From contig NZ_JBAJNO010000009.1 of assembly GCF_036880985.1 (NCBI RefSeq), forward strand, positions 1,798,001-1,862,000: a stretch of 64,000 bases of DNA, read 5' to 3'. Each line of letters starts with the position of its first letter. Position 1 is the first letter of the stretch. Of this stretch, positions 41,975 to 51,745 are shown one piece after another. The notes beneath the pieces were generated by a model that was not told where the DNA came from, ran no database searches, and saw only the letters and a list, made by a program, of their open reading frames with translations. This DNA comes from Limibacter armeniacum. GTDB lineage: Bacteria > Bacteroidota > Bacteroidia > Cytophagales > Flammeovirgaceae. Both the position numbers and the translations under genes were made by a program.

Positions 41975-43474
41975 ATGAAAAAGCAACTTTGTACATTACT
42001 GATTTTTTCCTCTCTAATGGCTGCGTGTGACAATACGGATAACAATGAAAATGAGCCAATTTTATCAAGTGAATTCAAGGAAATAAGTGAAATCAAGATT
42101 GGTGGTGAAGCTGCTGCTGAAATCACGGCTTACGATCCTGTAACCCAACAACTGTTTGTAGTCAACAACAGCAGTGGTTCAAGTGTTGATGTAATCGACT
42201 TCTCTGATCCCAGTAACATGTCAATAGTCTCCAGCATTGATATTACTACTTTTGGAGGTGGTGTCAATAGTGTCGCTGTTAAGAATGAACTGCTGGCTAT
42301 CGCTGTTGAAGCTGACACCAAGACTGATAATGGTAAGGTAGTCTTGTTCAAGACCAATAACCTTACATCTCCTGAAGCTATTCTCTCTGTCGGTGCACTC
42401 CCAGATATGGTTACTTTCAGCCCTGATGGAAAGTATATCCTATCAGCTAATGAAGGTGAGCCTAACGATGATTACACTATTGACCCAAAAGGGAGCATAT
42501 CCATTATTGATGTAGCCAATAGCTATGCAGTCAAAACACTGGACTTTGAGCCGTTCAACAGTAAGGTAGCTTCGCTGGAAGAACAAGGGTTTAGAGTGTT
42601 CGGACCAAATGCTACATTAGCACAGGATGTCGAACCTGAATATATTACGATTGACAGCCAATCTCAGACTGCTTGGGTTACACTTCAGGAAAACAACGGC
42701 ATTGCCAAAGTCGACCTGATCTCCCAACAGATTACTGATATCTTCCCGTTAGGTACAAAAGACTTTAGTCAAGCTACCAATCTGATGGATGCCAGCAACA
42801 AAGACGACCAGGTTTTACTGTCAAACCACCCTGTAATGTCATTCTATCAGCCGGATGCCATCGCCAGCTTTGAAATTAATGGTGTTACTTACCTTGTGAC
42901 CGCCAATGAAGGAGATGTCCGTGATTATGAAGGCTTCAGTGAAGAAGTAAGGGTAAAGGATATCACGCTCGATCCTGCTACCTTTAACAATGTATCACAA
43001 CTTCAACTGGAGAATAACCTCGGCAGACTGATTGTCACCAACACTAAAGGTGATACTAACCAAGATGGTATATATGAAACACTTTACGGTTTTGGTGCTC
43101 GCTCATTCAGTATCTGGAATGGTAGTGATGGAAGTCTTGTAAGTGACTGCTCAACACTCGAAAAAGATTTGATGGACACAGCACCTTCACATTACGATGA
43201 TGGCAGAAGTGATGACAAAGGGGTCGAACCGGAAGGTGTAGCGATTGGTGCTGTCAATGGAAAAATCCTCGCCTTTGTTGGACTTGAACGTGCAGACGCT
43301 GTATTGGTCTATGATGTTTCTGTACCAGAGTCTCCACAGTTTATGCAAACACTCCTAACTGGCGATGCTCCTGAAGGAATCCTCTTTATTGATGCAGACA
43401 AGAGTCCAACCTCCAAACCTTTGCTTTTGGTAAGCTCCGAGGATGATGGCTACCTGAAGGTATACAGTATCTAG
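41975..43474 (+). CDS. Choice-of-anchor I family lipoprotein, beta-propeller-like
   Basis: Protein of 499 residues with lipobox LMAAC (Cys18). The body matches the choice-of-anchor I family, with repeated beta strands resembling a propeller and conserved segments such as TYLVTANEGDVRDYEGF, SANEGEPNDDY, RVFGPNATLAQDVEPEYI and GVEPEGVAIGAVNGK. Members are secreted or surface-anchored; some are annotated as alkaline phosphatase-like, but activity cannot be inferred here. Following a TonB receptor, it could be a surface accessory, though it seems to have its own promoter and the receptor has its own terminator. Confidence 0.88.
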   Translation: MKKQLCTLLIFSSLMAACDNTDNNENEPILSSEFKEISEIKIGGEAAAEITAYDPVTQQLFVVNNSSGSSVDVIDFSDPSNMSIVSSIDITTFGGGVNSVAVKNELLAIAVEADTKTDNGKVVLFKTNNLTSPEAILSVGALPDMVTFSPDGKYILSANEGEPNDDYTIDPKGSISIIDVANSYAVKTLDFEPFNSKVASLEEQGFRVFGPNATLAQDVEPEYITIDSQSQTAWVTLQENNGIAKVDLISQQITDIFPLGTKDFSQATNLMDASNKDDQVLLSNHPVMSFYQPDAIASFEINGVTYLVTANEGDVRDYEGFSEEVRVKDITLDPATFNNVSQLQLENNLGRLIVTNTKGDTNQDGIYETLYGFGARSFSIWNGSDGSLVSDCSTLEKDLMDTAPSHYDDGRSDDKGVEPEGVAIGAVNGKILAFVGLERADAVLVYDVSVPESPQFMQTLLTGDAPEGILFIDADKSPTSKPLLLVSSEDDGYLKVYSI

Positions 43475-43498
43475 AAAAACATTTCGTTTTATTTATAA

Positions 43499-43536
43499 GT
43501 AAGCCACCCCAAACTCTGGTTTAGGGTGGCTTTTTA
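43499..43536 (+). terminator. Intrinsic terminator
   Basis: A stem of about 13 bp with one mismatch (43501-43513 with 43520-43532) is followed by TTTT, 25 bases after the lipoprotein stop. The rest of the 43475-43973 gap is AT-rich and holds two -7-like elements (43630 and 43927) but no gene. Confidence 0.85.
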
Positions 43537-43926
43537 GTACCATTTCAGTTTTAACATTTTATTCATTTTAATTACGCTAAATCCATTATTTCACAATGCA
43601 CTTGTGACAATCAAGTAATATCCTTGCCCTACTTTTGTGACATATCAAGATTACGACTGACAAAGTCAGTAACTATCGGACCCAGCGTTAAACCTAAATT
43701 ATTCCCATTATTTAATTTTAACCCTTATATCAATCATCTATAACCTAACTAAAAACCCTATCGACTAGCGCTTCATTGAAGCCATTAACTCACTATCTAT
43801 ACAACTTTTTGCTTTACACTTTTTATTACCCCTGTTCGGTAATTTTTTGACCTTCTTTTTTTCCCTTTATCCACTACTCAGACCCATCGACAGCCATCGT
43901 CATTACGCTCTTCTGTTTTAAATAAT

Positions 43927-43934
43927 TATCTTTG
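43927..43934 (+). promoter_or_regulatory. -7 promoter element of the YchJ gene
   Basis: TATCTTTG fits TAnnTTTG, 40 bases before the ATG at 43974. A second match, TACTTTTG, lies at 43630-43637 with a TTG 25 bases upstream. Confidence 0.45.
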
Positions 43935-43973
43935 CGGACTGCGTAATTGATGAGTTTCAAGAAAAGAATAGTT

Positions 43974-44453
43974 ATGGAAAAATGTCCTTGTGGATCAGGC
44001 AAATCCTATGATACCTGTTGTGGTCCTTACATCAGTGGTACTGAAAAGCCGAAAACAGCTGAGCAATTGATGAGATCACGTTATACTGCCCATGTCAAAA
44101 ATGAGATTGACTATATCATCAATACCGTTCACCCATCAGAGAGAAAATCTCATGACAAAGCCACCATTGCTGAATGGGCTAAAAATACAGAATGGCAAGG
44201 TCTTGAGCTGATCAGTCGTGAGTTGGGAAGTATCAACCATGAAATCGGAAAAGTAGAGTTCAAGGCTCACTACAAGGAAGGTAACGCCCTGAAGTCTCAT
44301 CATGAAAATTCGACCTTCAGAAAAGTAGATGGCGTATGGTATTTCCATAGCGGAAAACTGGACCCAAAAGAGGAAGTGAATCCTCATAAAGTAGGTCGTA
44401 ATGACCCATGTCCGTGCGGAAGTGGTAAAAAATATAAGAAATGCTGCGGTTAA
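43974..44453 (+). CDS. YchJ family (UPF0225) protein with two SEC-C motifs
   Basis: Protein of 159 residues from the ATG at 43974. An N-terminal SEC-C zinc motif ([16 protein letters not shown]), a central NTF2-like region ([23 protein letters not shown]) and a second SEC-C motif at the C-terminus ([16 protein letters not shown]) match the YchJ family. SEC-C motifs bind zinc and in SecA contact SecB or ribosomes; YchJ function is unknown. Cytosolic. An in-frame TTG/ATG start a few codons upstream is less likely because the family begins at the CPCGSGK motif. Confidence 0.9.
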   Translation: MEKCPCGSGKSYDTCCGPYISGTEKPKTAEQLMRSRYTAHVKNEIDYIINTVHPSERKSHDKATIAEWAKNTEWQGLELISRELGSINHEIGKVEFKAHYKEGNALKSHHENSTFRKVDGVWYFHSGKLDPKEEVNPHKVGRNDPCPCGSGKKYKKCCG

Positions 44454-44465
44454 GCATATATAAAA

Positions 44466-44503
44466 AGAAAGGTCGTTACTAAAAGCAGTAACGACCTTTT
44501 TTA
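44466..44503. terminator. Bidirectional intrinsic terminator
   Basis: A perfect 13-bp stem (44468-44480 with 44487-44499) has A- and T-runs. It lies between the convergent YchJ and PrnB-like genes. Confidence 0.9.
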
Positions 44504-44521
44504 TATCAAATAGCCCTCAGT

Positions 44522-45196
44522 TTATGCCAATGAAAGGAATTGGCATGGTCCTGCAAGGTGCTTGCCTCTGATGATTACATCTGCAAAGTACTCCTGAAGT
44601 GTTTCCTTATAGAATGGTGATGCAATTTCAGTTGCCATTTCATCTTTGATCTGTTCCAAAGGATAATCAAGTGCCGCTGAAGCCTGTTTCAAGGACTTCA
44701 CACCTACGATAACCTTTGGCATCTCTGTCAACTTGTAAAGTGTCTCCTCGTCCATAGGAAGTACACTACGAAGCTTATTAATAAAATCCACTTCTTCCTG
44801 CTCACCTGTATAGGTACGAACTCTGTCCCCTTCTGGGTTCCAAAGTACATAATGCAGGAGCGTGTCCCTAGCTGGTAAGCCTGTCACTGTTGACAGTTCT
44901 AACAGCAGTCCGTCAATCTGTTCTACTTCCTTTACAGGAGCAATTTGCAAACGCTTGATAGAACCTGCTACGATACCAAGGTCACGAACGATTGCCAGTG
45001 CCTTATAAAGGTCAGTTGTGTTGAGTTTGATAGCCTTCTCAGTAAGATCTTGTGCTATTGCGATCAGTTCTCTTACCTCGTCATTTTTGTTAAAGGCGAT
45101 TACCACATCTCTGTATTCGTCAAATCCCAGTGGGTCAAGTGAACGAACCTTATCATGATCAATGGTAGCAAGTTTTTTGTCAGTCGGTAAAATCAT
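44522..45196 (-). CDS. Short protein resembling the N-terminal part of PrnB
   Basis: Protein of 224 residues. It resembles PrnB (monodechloroaminopyrrolnitrin synthase), as remembered: RDLGIVAGSIKRLQ, LPARDTLLHYVLWNPEG, RTYTGEQEE and FYKETLQEYFADVIIRGKHLAGP correspond to conserved PrnB segments in order. PrnB is a haem enzyme of about 360 residues in the indoleamine dioxygenase superfamily and its haem ligand lies in the C-terminal part. This protein stops where that part would begin, just before a strong terminator, with no continuation in any frame that I can see. It is either a truncated gene or a shorter subfamily without the haem site. No other pyrrolnitrin genes are near. Cytosolic. Confidence 0.6.
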   Translation of the reverse strand: MILPTDKKLATIDHDKVRSLDPLGFDEYRDVVIAFNKNDEVRELIAIAQDLTEKAIKLNTTDLYKALAIVRDLGIVAGSIKRLQIAPVKEVEQIDGLLLELSTVTGLPARDTLLHYVLWNPEGDRVRTYTGEQEEVDFINKLRSVLPMDEETLYKLTEMPKVIVGVKSLKQASAALDYPLEQIKDEMATEIASPFYKETLQEYFADVIIRGKHLAGPCQFLSLA

Positions 45197-45700
45197 AGTT
45201 GCAGCGTTTTAAGTTTGCTAATTTCAACCCCATTAATTTCGGTCAGTATGTACCCTCAAGTTGTCATTGAATCGTCAGTGCATTGCTGGAGCTAGTGGAA
45301 AAAGTCAGGTGTGTGAGGCCTAATCTGGATACCTCTCTGTAAAAGGTCATTTGTCCAGTAGATGTCTGATTTCACAAGGTAATATTGATAGTGGTCTTCC
45401 TTCCGATGTACACAAATAAAAAGAATTTAATTATACAATAAAAAAATATTAAGTATTAAAGACGGCTCTTTCGTCTCTATTACTCACTCATTCCCAAACA
45501 ATTACAGAAACACCCTCTATTTGAATATACGATGTTATTAGTTGATTATATTGTTTTTAGAAATTTTATAAAATATTAGTTAACAAAGCGGGTAATAAGG
45601 AATTGATTATTCTATCGCCAAAAAATGGTTTTTATTAAAAAAGTCTTTAAAAAAAATTTCATTCAAAATGAATAATCATTCTCAAGATCAAAGTTGAAAC
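45197..45700. other. Intergenic region without recognised gene
   Basis: About 500 AT-rich bases between the PrnB-like start and the ATP synthase terminator. It has a short hairpin AGACG...CGTCT at about 45460-45476 and a +-strand TAAGTTTG at 45210-45217, neither linked to a gene. No coding frame of note and no tRNA. Confidence 0.4.
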
Positions 45701-45701
45701 A

Positions 45702-45743
45702 CAAAAAAAGCCTAGCACTGTAAAAGTGCTAGGCTGTATATTT
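45702..45743 (-). terminator. Terminator of the ATP synthase operon
   Basis: A perfect 11-bp stem (45709-45719 with 45725-45735) is followed on the reverse strand by seven Ts, just after the atpG stop at 45760. Confidence 0.93.
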
Positions 45744-45759
45744 TTCAGATCAGTTTGCC

Positions 45760-46653
45760 TTAGTTGTTGGCAAGTGCGGCTGCACCACCTACGATCTCTG
45801 TGATCTCGGTTGTAATAGCTGCCTGTCTTGATCTGTTGTACTGCAACGACAGTTCTTTAATCAGTTCTCCTGCGTTGTCAGTTGCTTTATCCATTGAGCT
45901 CATACGTGCTCCTTGCTCTGCAGCATTTGAATCAAGTACTCTTGTATAGAATGAGATTTTCAGCGATTTAGGGATCAGCTCCTTAATAATCTGCTCTTTC
46001 TCAGGCTCAAAGATATAATCGATTTCAGTTTCTGCTTCTGCTTCACCCTCTTTAACAGCTGGTGCTACCGGAAGGAAGCGGTCAGTGTGAACGATCTGTG
46101 TTACCACGTTCTTGAACTCATTGTATACAACGTGTACTGCATCGTATTTTTCGTTCAGGAAACCGTCCATTGCCATCTCAACAGCCTCTTTTACTTGCTC
46201 GAAGTTAAGGTCCTGGAAGATGCCAACATAGTCACTGATGATATTGTAACCTCTCTTGCGGAAGTGGTCGTAACCTTTCTTACCCATGCAAACGAGTGTC
46301 ACATTACCAGCTTTTTCCTGCTCTGCGTATTTCTCAGCAATCAGTGATTTGGTTGCTTTGATAATGTTGGCGTTAAAACCACCACACAGACCTCTATCAG
46401 AAGTCACTACGAAGATCAGGACGTTATTAATTGCTTCAGGCTCAACTGCGAAAGGGTTTTCCACTTCGCCTCTGAGTGATGAAGTTACGTTCTCGAGGAT
46501 TGAAAACAGCTTTTCAGAGTAAGGACGCATTTGCGTGATCTTGTCCTGTGCCCTACGCAATTTAGATGCCGCCACCATTTTCATAGCTTTGGTGATCTGC
46601 TGCGTAGACTTAACAGAAACAATTCTTTCCTTAACTTCTTTAAGACCAGCCAT
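45760..46653 (-). CDS. atpG: ATP synthase F1 gamma subunit
   Basis: Central stalk subunit of 297 residues. The N-terminal helix LKEVKERIVSVKSTQQITKAMKMVAASKLRRAQ (read in parts) and the C-terminal helix with DNAGELIKELSLQYNRSRQAAITTEITEIVGGA are the conserved coiled-coil ends of gamma. CGGFNANI lies in the Rossmann-like middle. It rotates inside the alpha3beta3 head. Last gene of the operon, 81 bases after atpA and followed by the terminator. Confidence 0.97.
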   Translation of the reverse strand: MAGLKEVKERIVSVKSTQQITKAMKMVAASKLRRAQDKITQMRPYSEKLFSILENVTSSLRGEVENPFAVEPEAINNVLIFVVTSDRGLCGGFNANIIKATKSLIAEKYAEQEKAGNVTLVCMGKKGYDHFRKRGYNIISDYVGIFQDLNFEQVKEAVEMAMDGFLNEKYDAVHVVYNEFKNVVTQIVHTDRFLPVAPAVKEGEAEAETEIDYIFEPEKEQIIKELIPKSLKISFYTRVLDSNAAEQGARMSSMDKATDNAGELIKELSLQYNRSRQAAITTEITEIVGGAAALANN

Positions 46654-46664
46654 TATTCAAATTT

Positions 46665-46726
46665 TAGTAGTTAGTAGTTAATAGTTAGTAGTCAGTATGA
46701 TGATACTAACTACTAACTACTGATTA
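46665..46726. repeat. TAGT-rich repeat and inverted repeat between atpA and atpG
   Basis: The 81-base spacer holds tandem TAGTTAGTAGT-type units (46665-46695) followed by their reverse complement ACTAACTACTAACTACT (46705-46721). It can fold into several alternative hairpins. It has no T-run, so it is not an obvious terminator. Confidence 0.6.
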
Positions 46727-46734
46727 CTTTATAT

Positions 46735-48315
46735 TTAAGCTTTGTAGTTGGCAGCAACTGCCTTACCTACTGTTCTTAGTACCTCAATGATTTCGTCGCT
46801 CCACTTGCCGCTAGCCATAGCGTCCAGTGTGCTCTTGTGCTTGCTTTCCAGTACTTGCAAGAACTCAGCTTCGAAAGCTTTCACTTTCTCTACTGGAACT
46901 GGGTCAAGAATACCGTTAGTACCAGCCCAAATTACAGCAACCTGCTCCTCTACTGAGAATGGGTTGTACTGAGCCTGCTTCAGCAATTCAGTGTTCTTCT
47001 GACCACGGTCAATTGTCAGCTTAGTCGCAGCATCCAGGTCTGAACCGAATTTAGCGAAAGCTTCCAACTCGCGGTACTGAGCCAAATCCAGTTTCAATGT
47101 ACCCGCTACTTTCTTCATAGGCTTGATCTGAGCGTTACCACCTACACGTGATACCGATACACCTACGTTAATCGCTGGACGGATACCTGAGTTGAACAGG
47201 TTAGTCTCCAAGAAGATCTGACCGTCTGTAATTGAAATTACGTTGGTCGGGATATATGCTGAAACGTCACCCGCCTGAGTTTCAATGATTGGAAGGGCAG
47301 TCAGTGATCCACCACCTTTAACCAAGTGCTTGATTGACTCTGGCAAGTCGTTCATATCTTTTGCAATCGCGTCAGAAGAGTTGATCTTTGCAGAACGCTC
47401 CAACAGACGAGAGTGAAGGTAGAATACGTCACCTGGGTAAGCTTCACGTCCTGGAGGGCGTTTCAGTAGCAGGGATACCTCACGGTATGCTACTGCCTGC
47501 TTAGAAAGGTCATCATAGATAACCAATGCAGGACGTCCAGTGTCACGGATAAACTCACCTACAGCAGCACCTGTAAATGGCGCAAAGTACTGCATTGGTG
47601 CAGGGTCAGATGCGTTGGCAGTTACAATTGTAGTGTACTCCATAGCACCCGCTTTTTCAAGTGAAGCTACTACACCACGAACTGTTGAAGCTTTTTGACC
47701 TACTGCAACGTAGATACAATATACTGGCTCTCCTTTGTCGTAGAACTCTTTCTGGTTGATGATCGTATCGATTGCAACTGCAGTCTTACCAGTCTGACGG
47801 TCACCAATAATCAGCTCACGCTGACCTCTACCGATTGGCACCATCGCGTCAATTGACTTGATACCAGTTTGCAGTGGTTCGTTTACTGGTTGACGGAACA
47901 GTACCCCAGGTGCTTTACGCTCCAGTGGCATTTCGTACAGGTCACCTGCCAGTTCGCCTTTGCCATCAATTGGCTGACCAAGGGCGTCGATTACACGACC
48001 GAACACACCTTCACCAACTTTTACAGAAGCAATACGGTTAGTTCTTTTTACAGTGTCACCTTCTTTGATTTCAGTAGAATTACCCATGATTACGGCACCT
48101 ACGTTATCTTCTTCAAGGTTCAACACCATACCAATAGAACCACTCTCGAACTCCAGCAGCTCACCTGACTGCGCATTCGTCAGTCCGTAGATACGAGCAA
48201 CACCGTCACCTACCTGGAGTACGGTACCAACTTCCTCCAGGCTAGCCTGTCCTTCAAAGTTGGTCAGTTGCTCTCTAAGAATTGCAGACACCTCGTCCGG
48301 TCTTACTTGAGCCAT
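46735..48315 (-). CDS. atpA: ATP synthase F1 alpha subunit
   Basis: Protein of 526 residues. The Walker A motif is [14 protein letters not shown], and [12 protein letters not shown] includes the Walker B region. [18 protein letters not shown] contains the arginine finger region, and the N-terminal beta-barrel domain is typical ([11 protein letters not shown]). It forms the non-catalytic nucleotide sites of the F1 head. It is in the order delta-alpha-gamma usual for atp operons, but the catalytic beta subunit (atpD) and epsilon (atpC) are not next to it. Confidence 0.98.
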   Translation of the reverse strand: MAQVRPDEVSAILREQLTNFEGQASLEEVGTVLQVGDGVARIYGLTNAQSGELLEFESGSIGMVLNLEEDNVGAVIMGNSTEIKEGDTVKRTNRIASVKVGEGVFGRVIDALGQPIDGKGELAGDLYEMPLERKAPGVLFRQPVNEPLQTGIKSIDAMVPIGRGQRELIIGDRQTGKTAVAIDTIINQKEFYDKGEPVYCIYVAVGQKASTVRGVVASLEKAGAMEYTTIVTANASDPAPMQYFAPFTGAAVGEFIRDTGRPALVIYDDLSKQAVAYREVSLLLKRPPGREAYPGDVFYLHSRLLERSAKINSSDAIAKDMNDLPESIKHLVKGGGSLTALPIIETQAGDVSAYIPTNVISITDGQIFLETNLFNSGIRPAINVGVSVSRVGGNAQIKPMKKVAGTLKLDLAQYRELEAFAKFGSDLDAATKLTIDRGQKNTELLKQAQYNPFSVEEQVAVIWAGTNGILDPVPVEKVKAFEAEFLQVLESKHKSTLDAMASGKWSDEIIEVLRTVGKAVAANYKA

Positions 48316-48419
48316 TGTATCTTATTTTTTATAGTTTATTGTTCGTAGAAATAAAAGTGGACTTTCGTCCAAAATATACTGTCAGCAGTAAAAATACTGC
48401 CTAACATTAAATCTTATTC

Positions 48420-48962
48420 TTATTCGGCAAATGACTGCTTCAATTGCTTCAATTGTGAGGCAACCGAAGTGTCGATCTGTCTGTCGTTGACATTGAGTAC
48501 ATAACCTCCGATCAGAGATTTGTCAATCACCTCATTAAGTTCAACACTATCCTTTCCTGAAATTTGCTTCACTTTTGCGGTAAATGCCGCTCTCAGTTCT
48601 TCGTCAATAGGGAAAGCCGTTTTAACGGTAGCTGTCTGAATGCCTTTAATTTTCTCGTATTTAGCAATTACTGCATCAACGATATCCTCCATCACATCCG
48701 CTCTGCCTTTGTCTGCTACCAACTTCAGGAAGTTGGTCACCACCTTGTCCACTTTATCGGCAAACAATGCATTCAGAACACCTGCTTTCTTGTCAAGGGG
48801 AGCTACAGGGTTTCTCAGGAACAGTTTCAGGTCTCTGCTGTCTTTGATCGTTGCTTTGATCATCTCCATGTCCTGCTTGATACGCTCAAGCGTGCCCTGC
48901 TCCTGAGCTAGCGTGATCAGTGCATCGGCATATCTGACGGCAACTCTTGATTCCGCGCTCAT
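48420..48962 (-). CDS. atpH: ATP synthase F1 delta subunit
   Basis: Protein of 180 residues matching the OSCP/delta family: RVAVRYADALITLAQEQGTLE at the start, FLRNPVAPLDKK, FLKLVADKGRADVMEDI in the middle and DKSLIGGYVLNVNDRQIDTSV near the C-terminus. It links the F1 head to the peripheral stalk b subunits. Located between atpF and atpA, with 98 and 104 bases to its neighbours. Confidence 0.96.
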   Translation of the reverse strand: MSAESRVAVRYADALITLAQEQGTLERIKQDMEMIKATIKDSRDLKLFLRNPVAPLDKKAGVLNALFADKVDKVVTNFLKLVADKGRADVMEDIVDAVIAKYEKIKGIQTATVKTAFPIDEELRAAFTAKVKQISGKDSVELNEVIDKSLIGGYVLNVNDRQIDTSVASQLKQLKQSFAE

Positions 48963-49060
48963 TTTGTTAATGGTTTATGGTTGCACGGTTCTATGGGCGA
49001 TACTGGTTCAAGCATACACTCAGCATAGAACCATTCCATAGAGCCTAAAGATTCAATTAA

Positions 49061-49543
49061 TTACTTAGCAAGCAGTTCTTTTACCAATTGCTTCTGTGCT
49101 TCGTCTGCTTCTAGCTTTTGGCGGATCACTTTCTCAGCGATTTCCAGAGACAGTGTAGCCACTTGATCTTTTACCTCAGCCATTGCAGCTCTCTTCTCAG
49201 CTTCGATAGATTCTCTAGCCTCTTTGATGATTCTATCACCCTCAGACTTGGCAGCCTCTTGTGCATCAACAACAATTTTCTTAGCCTGTCCTTCAGCTTC
49301 CTTGATAATCTCTTGGCGCTCTGCTCTAGCTTCTTGCTTCATCTTATCGATGTCCGCTTTCAGCCCTGCTACATCTTTACGAGCAGTTTCTGCTTCGTTC
49401 AGTGCTTTATCAATTGAGTCTTCTCTTTCTCTCAGTGCCTTTGCGATCTCAGGGAACACTTTCTTACCGAGAATGAATACCACAATGAGGAAAAATAATG
49501 TCGTCCAGAAAATCAGGCCAATACCAGGAGTTATGATACTCAT
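49061..49543 (-). CDS. atpF: ATP synthase Fo b subunit
   Basis: Peripheral stalk subunit of 160 residues. One N-terminal membrane helix (about 5-27: GIGLIFWTTLFFLIVVFILG) is followed by a long charged coiled coil, with the conserved KKVFPEIAKALREREDSIDKAL at its start. It anchors Fo subunit a to the delta subunit. Translated after a 116-base spacer that contains a hairpin. Confidence 0.96.
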   Translation of the reverse strand: MSIITPGIGLIFWTTLFFLIVVFILGKKVFPEIAKALREREDSIDKALNEAETARKDVAGLKADIDKMKQEARAERQEIIKEAEGQAKKIVVDAQEAAKSEGDRIIKEARESIEAEKRAAMAEVKDQVATLSLEIAEKVIRQKLEADEAQKQLVKELLAK

Positions 49544-49592
49544 TGTTCTTATACTTTATATATAATAGTTCAAATGATATGCTTTTCAAGAA

Positions 49593-49630
49593 GATGCCTG
49601 CCCCAGGCAAACCCTGATGGGCAGGTCATC
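49593..49630 (-). other. Intra-operon hairpin between atpE and atpF
   Basis: CCTGCCC (49597-49603) pairs with GGGCAGG (49619-49625), extended by 4 more pairs past a one-base bulge. No T-run follows, so it is more likely an RNA stability or processing element than a terminator. Confidence 0.5.
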
Positions 49631-49659
49631 CAAGTTTTTGAAGATCTTTGTCTTGAGAA

Positions 49660-49920
<261 letters not shown>

Positions 49921-49993
49921 TTAGAATTGAAATAAATATTAAACTATATACTATTCAAAAGATTGAATACGAATCCAAATGGTTCCTACCAGA

Positions 49994-51049
49994 TTAGTGG
50001 TGATCACCGTGCTCCTCAGTAGCCATACCAATGTACAGACCAGTAAGGATTGTAAAGATATAAGCTTGCAGCAATGCTACAAAAAGCTCAAGGAAATACA
50101 ATGGCACAATCAACAGACCTGCAGCAAAACCGATCAATGCACTCTTCAGAATGAATGTCAGTGTAATGAATGACAGGATACTGATGTGACCTGCCGTAAT
50201 GTTAGCAAAAAGACGCAACATCAAGGCAATTGGCTTTGTAAAGATACCCATAATCTCTACAGGTGCCATAATGATCAACAACGGCTTTGGTACACCTGGT
50301 GTAGCAAAGATGTGCTGCCAGTAGTGTTTATTACCATTTACGTTGGTCACGATCAATGTAAATACTGCCAATGTCATTGTAAATGCGATATTACCAGACA
50401 AGTTAGCTGCGGCTGGGAACAAGCCCAACACGTTATTGAACCAGATAAAGAAGAAAACACACAATAGGTAAGGCAAGAATTTCTCGGACCTGTTACCCAA
50501 AGTTGGTTTTGCTACCTCATCTCTGATAAAGATGATGATTGGTTCAAAGAAAGACTGAATCCCTTTAGGAGATTGTCCTTTTCTGTTTCTGTAACCTTTT
50601 AGAACGGCAAAGAATATCACAAACAGTAATACTACTGATAAGAACATCGATGTCACGTTCTTTGTAAATGAGAAATCCCAAACTTTCTTTCCATTTACCT
50701 CTTCAATGTGTCCGTGATCCAGTTTATACTCTCTGTCTCCTTTCACTACTGTATGTTCTCCGTGGTGAAAAGCACTAGACATAAACACATCCAGGTTTCC
50801 ATCAGTGAACAAAATTACAGGAAGTGGAATCGAAACCACATGCTCGTGTCCCGTCTCATCTTTCCAATCTGCTATGTGCCACGAGTAATCATCTAATACG
50901 TGGTGCAGGATCATTTCTGTCGGATTGAAGCCTAGTTCGTTCCCACCCTTCTCTTCAGATGCGTATGCAGGTGAAACTGCAGTAAATAAACCGGCTACCA
51001 GCAAGCCGCAAACGAAGTACCTTAGCCAAGAAAAGTTCAAGTTTTTCAT
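49994..51049 (-). CDS. atpB: ATP synthase Fo a subunit (long Bacteroidota form)
   Basis: Protein of 351 residues, longer than the usual 240-280. The N-terminus has a signal-like hydrophobic segment (about 10-30, ending SPAYAS) and an extra histidine-rich region of about 100 residues before the first core helix, as known in Bacteroidota. Core helices carry LMLRLFANITAGHI with the essential arginine. Its start codon overlaps the end of the AtpI-like gene by 4 bases, so translation is coupled. It forms the proton channel with the c-ring. Confidence 0.95.
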   Translation of the reverse strand: MKNLNFSWLRYFVCGLLVAGLFTAVSPAYASEEKGGNELGFNPTEMILHHVLDDYSWHIADWKDETGHEHVVSIPLPVILFTDGNLDVFMSSAFHHGEHTVVKGDREYKLDHGHIEEVNGKKVWDFSFTKNVTSMFLSVVLLFVIFFAVLKGYRNRKGQSPKGIQSFFEPIIIFIRDEVAKPTLGNRSEKFLPYLLCVFFFIWFNNVLGLFPAAANLSGNIAFTMTLAVFTLIVTNVNGNKHYWQHIFATPGVPKPLLIIMAPVEIMGIFTKPIALMLRLFANITAGHISILSFITLTFILKSALIGFAAGLLIVPLYFLELFVALLQAYIFTILTGLYIGMATEEHGDHH

Positions 51050-51465
51050 CGGTTATTCTTAGTCTCTAACGAATTTTGGCGCAATTTAGAGAATAGGTTA
51101 ATAATTTCAAACATGGTGTAAGAGAAATAAAATGTGAAGAAAGTAATTGCAAACACAATCTTCTCACTTTTACCCGCCTCACTGAGTATCATATAGGTAA
51201 GAAATAACCCAATACCCGAGAACAGTCTTAGGACTGTAGCCCCCATAAAAAAATTATAAAAAGCTATTCCGCCTTCTTTTGTGCCAAGTGATATGATTTC
51301 ATATGATATAACTACCAACACAATATTAACCGCCAATAGTGGGAAAGTAAACCACCTTGTAATGCTTTCAATAAAGTGAGGCATAAAAATTATTGCTACA
51401 GAGAAAATCGAGGACAACACAAGTATCCCCCCATAAAACCACCCTCGACTACCGATCTTTGCCAT
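51046..51465 (-). CDS. AtpI-like membrane protein of the ATP synthase operon
   Basis: Four predicted membrane helices in 139 residues from the ATG at 51465; an in-frame TTG at 51525 would add 20 residues, and I prefer the ATG. Sequence similarity to AtpI is weak, but position (first gene of the operon, directly before atpB with a 4-base overlap) and topology fit the AtpI-like group, which assists c-ring assembly. I cannot confirm the family by motif alone. Confidence 0.65.
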   Translation of the reverse strand: MAKIGSRGWFYGGILVLSSIFSVAIIFMPHFIESITRWFTFPLLAVNIVLVVISYEIISLGTKEGGIAFYNFFMGATVLRLFSGIGLFLTYMILSEAGKSEKIVFAITFFTFYFSYTMFEIINLFSKLRQNSLETKNNR

Positions 51466-51596
51466 TTGTTTGTGTCTTGCAAATTTTATTGAAAGCTTGG
51501 ATGTTGGAGTTTGTATTTCAGTCAACTATCTAATTTGAAGTACCCTGAAGTTATTCCATTCTGTACCCGTCGCATTCCGTTCTCTTAATTCGGCTG

Positions 51597-51624
51597 CAAA
51601 CTTAAAAAAATATACTTTAAACAA
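51597..51624 (-). promoter_or_regulatory. Promoter of the ATP synthase operon
   Basis: On the reverse strand TTG (51622-51624), 17 bases, then TAAGTTTG (51597-51604) match the Bacteroidota consensus. It lies upstream of the AtpI-like gene and downstream of the AtpZ terminator, marking a separate transcription unit. A second -7-like TACATTTG lies at 51695-51702. Confidence 0.7.
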
Positions 51625-51745
51625 AAGCCTTTTTAGTGTGTTTTATACCATTAAATCCTAAATGTTTACAAAACTTATCATTTGAGCCAAAGCACAAATG
51701 TAGCCATAAAGTAATGGAAAGAGAGGTTTCCTTAATTTTTTACAT

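Noticed and set aside
39188-43474. SusC/SusD-type polysaccharide utilisation locus
   Set aside because: The receptor has no SusD partner; the following lipoprotein belongs to the choice-of-anchor I family and has its own promoter element.
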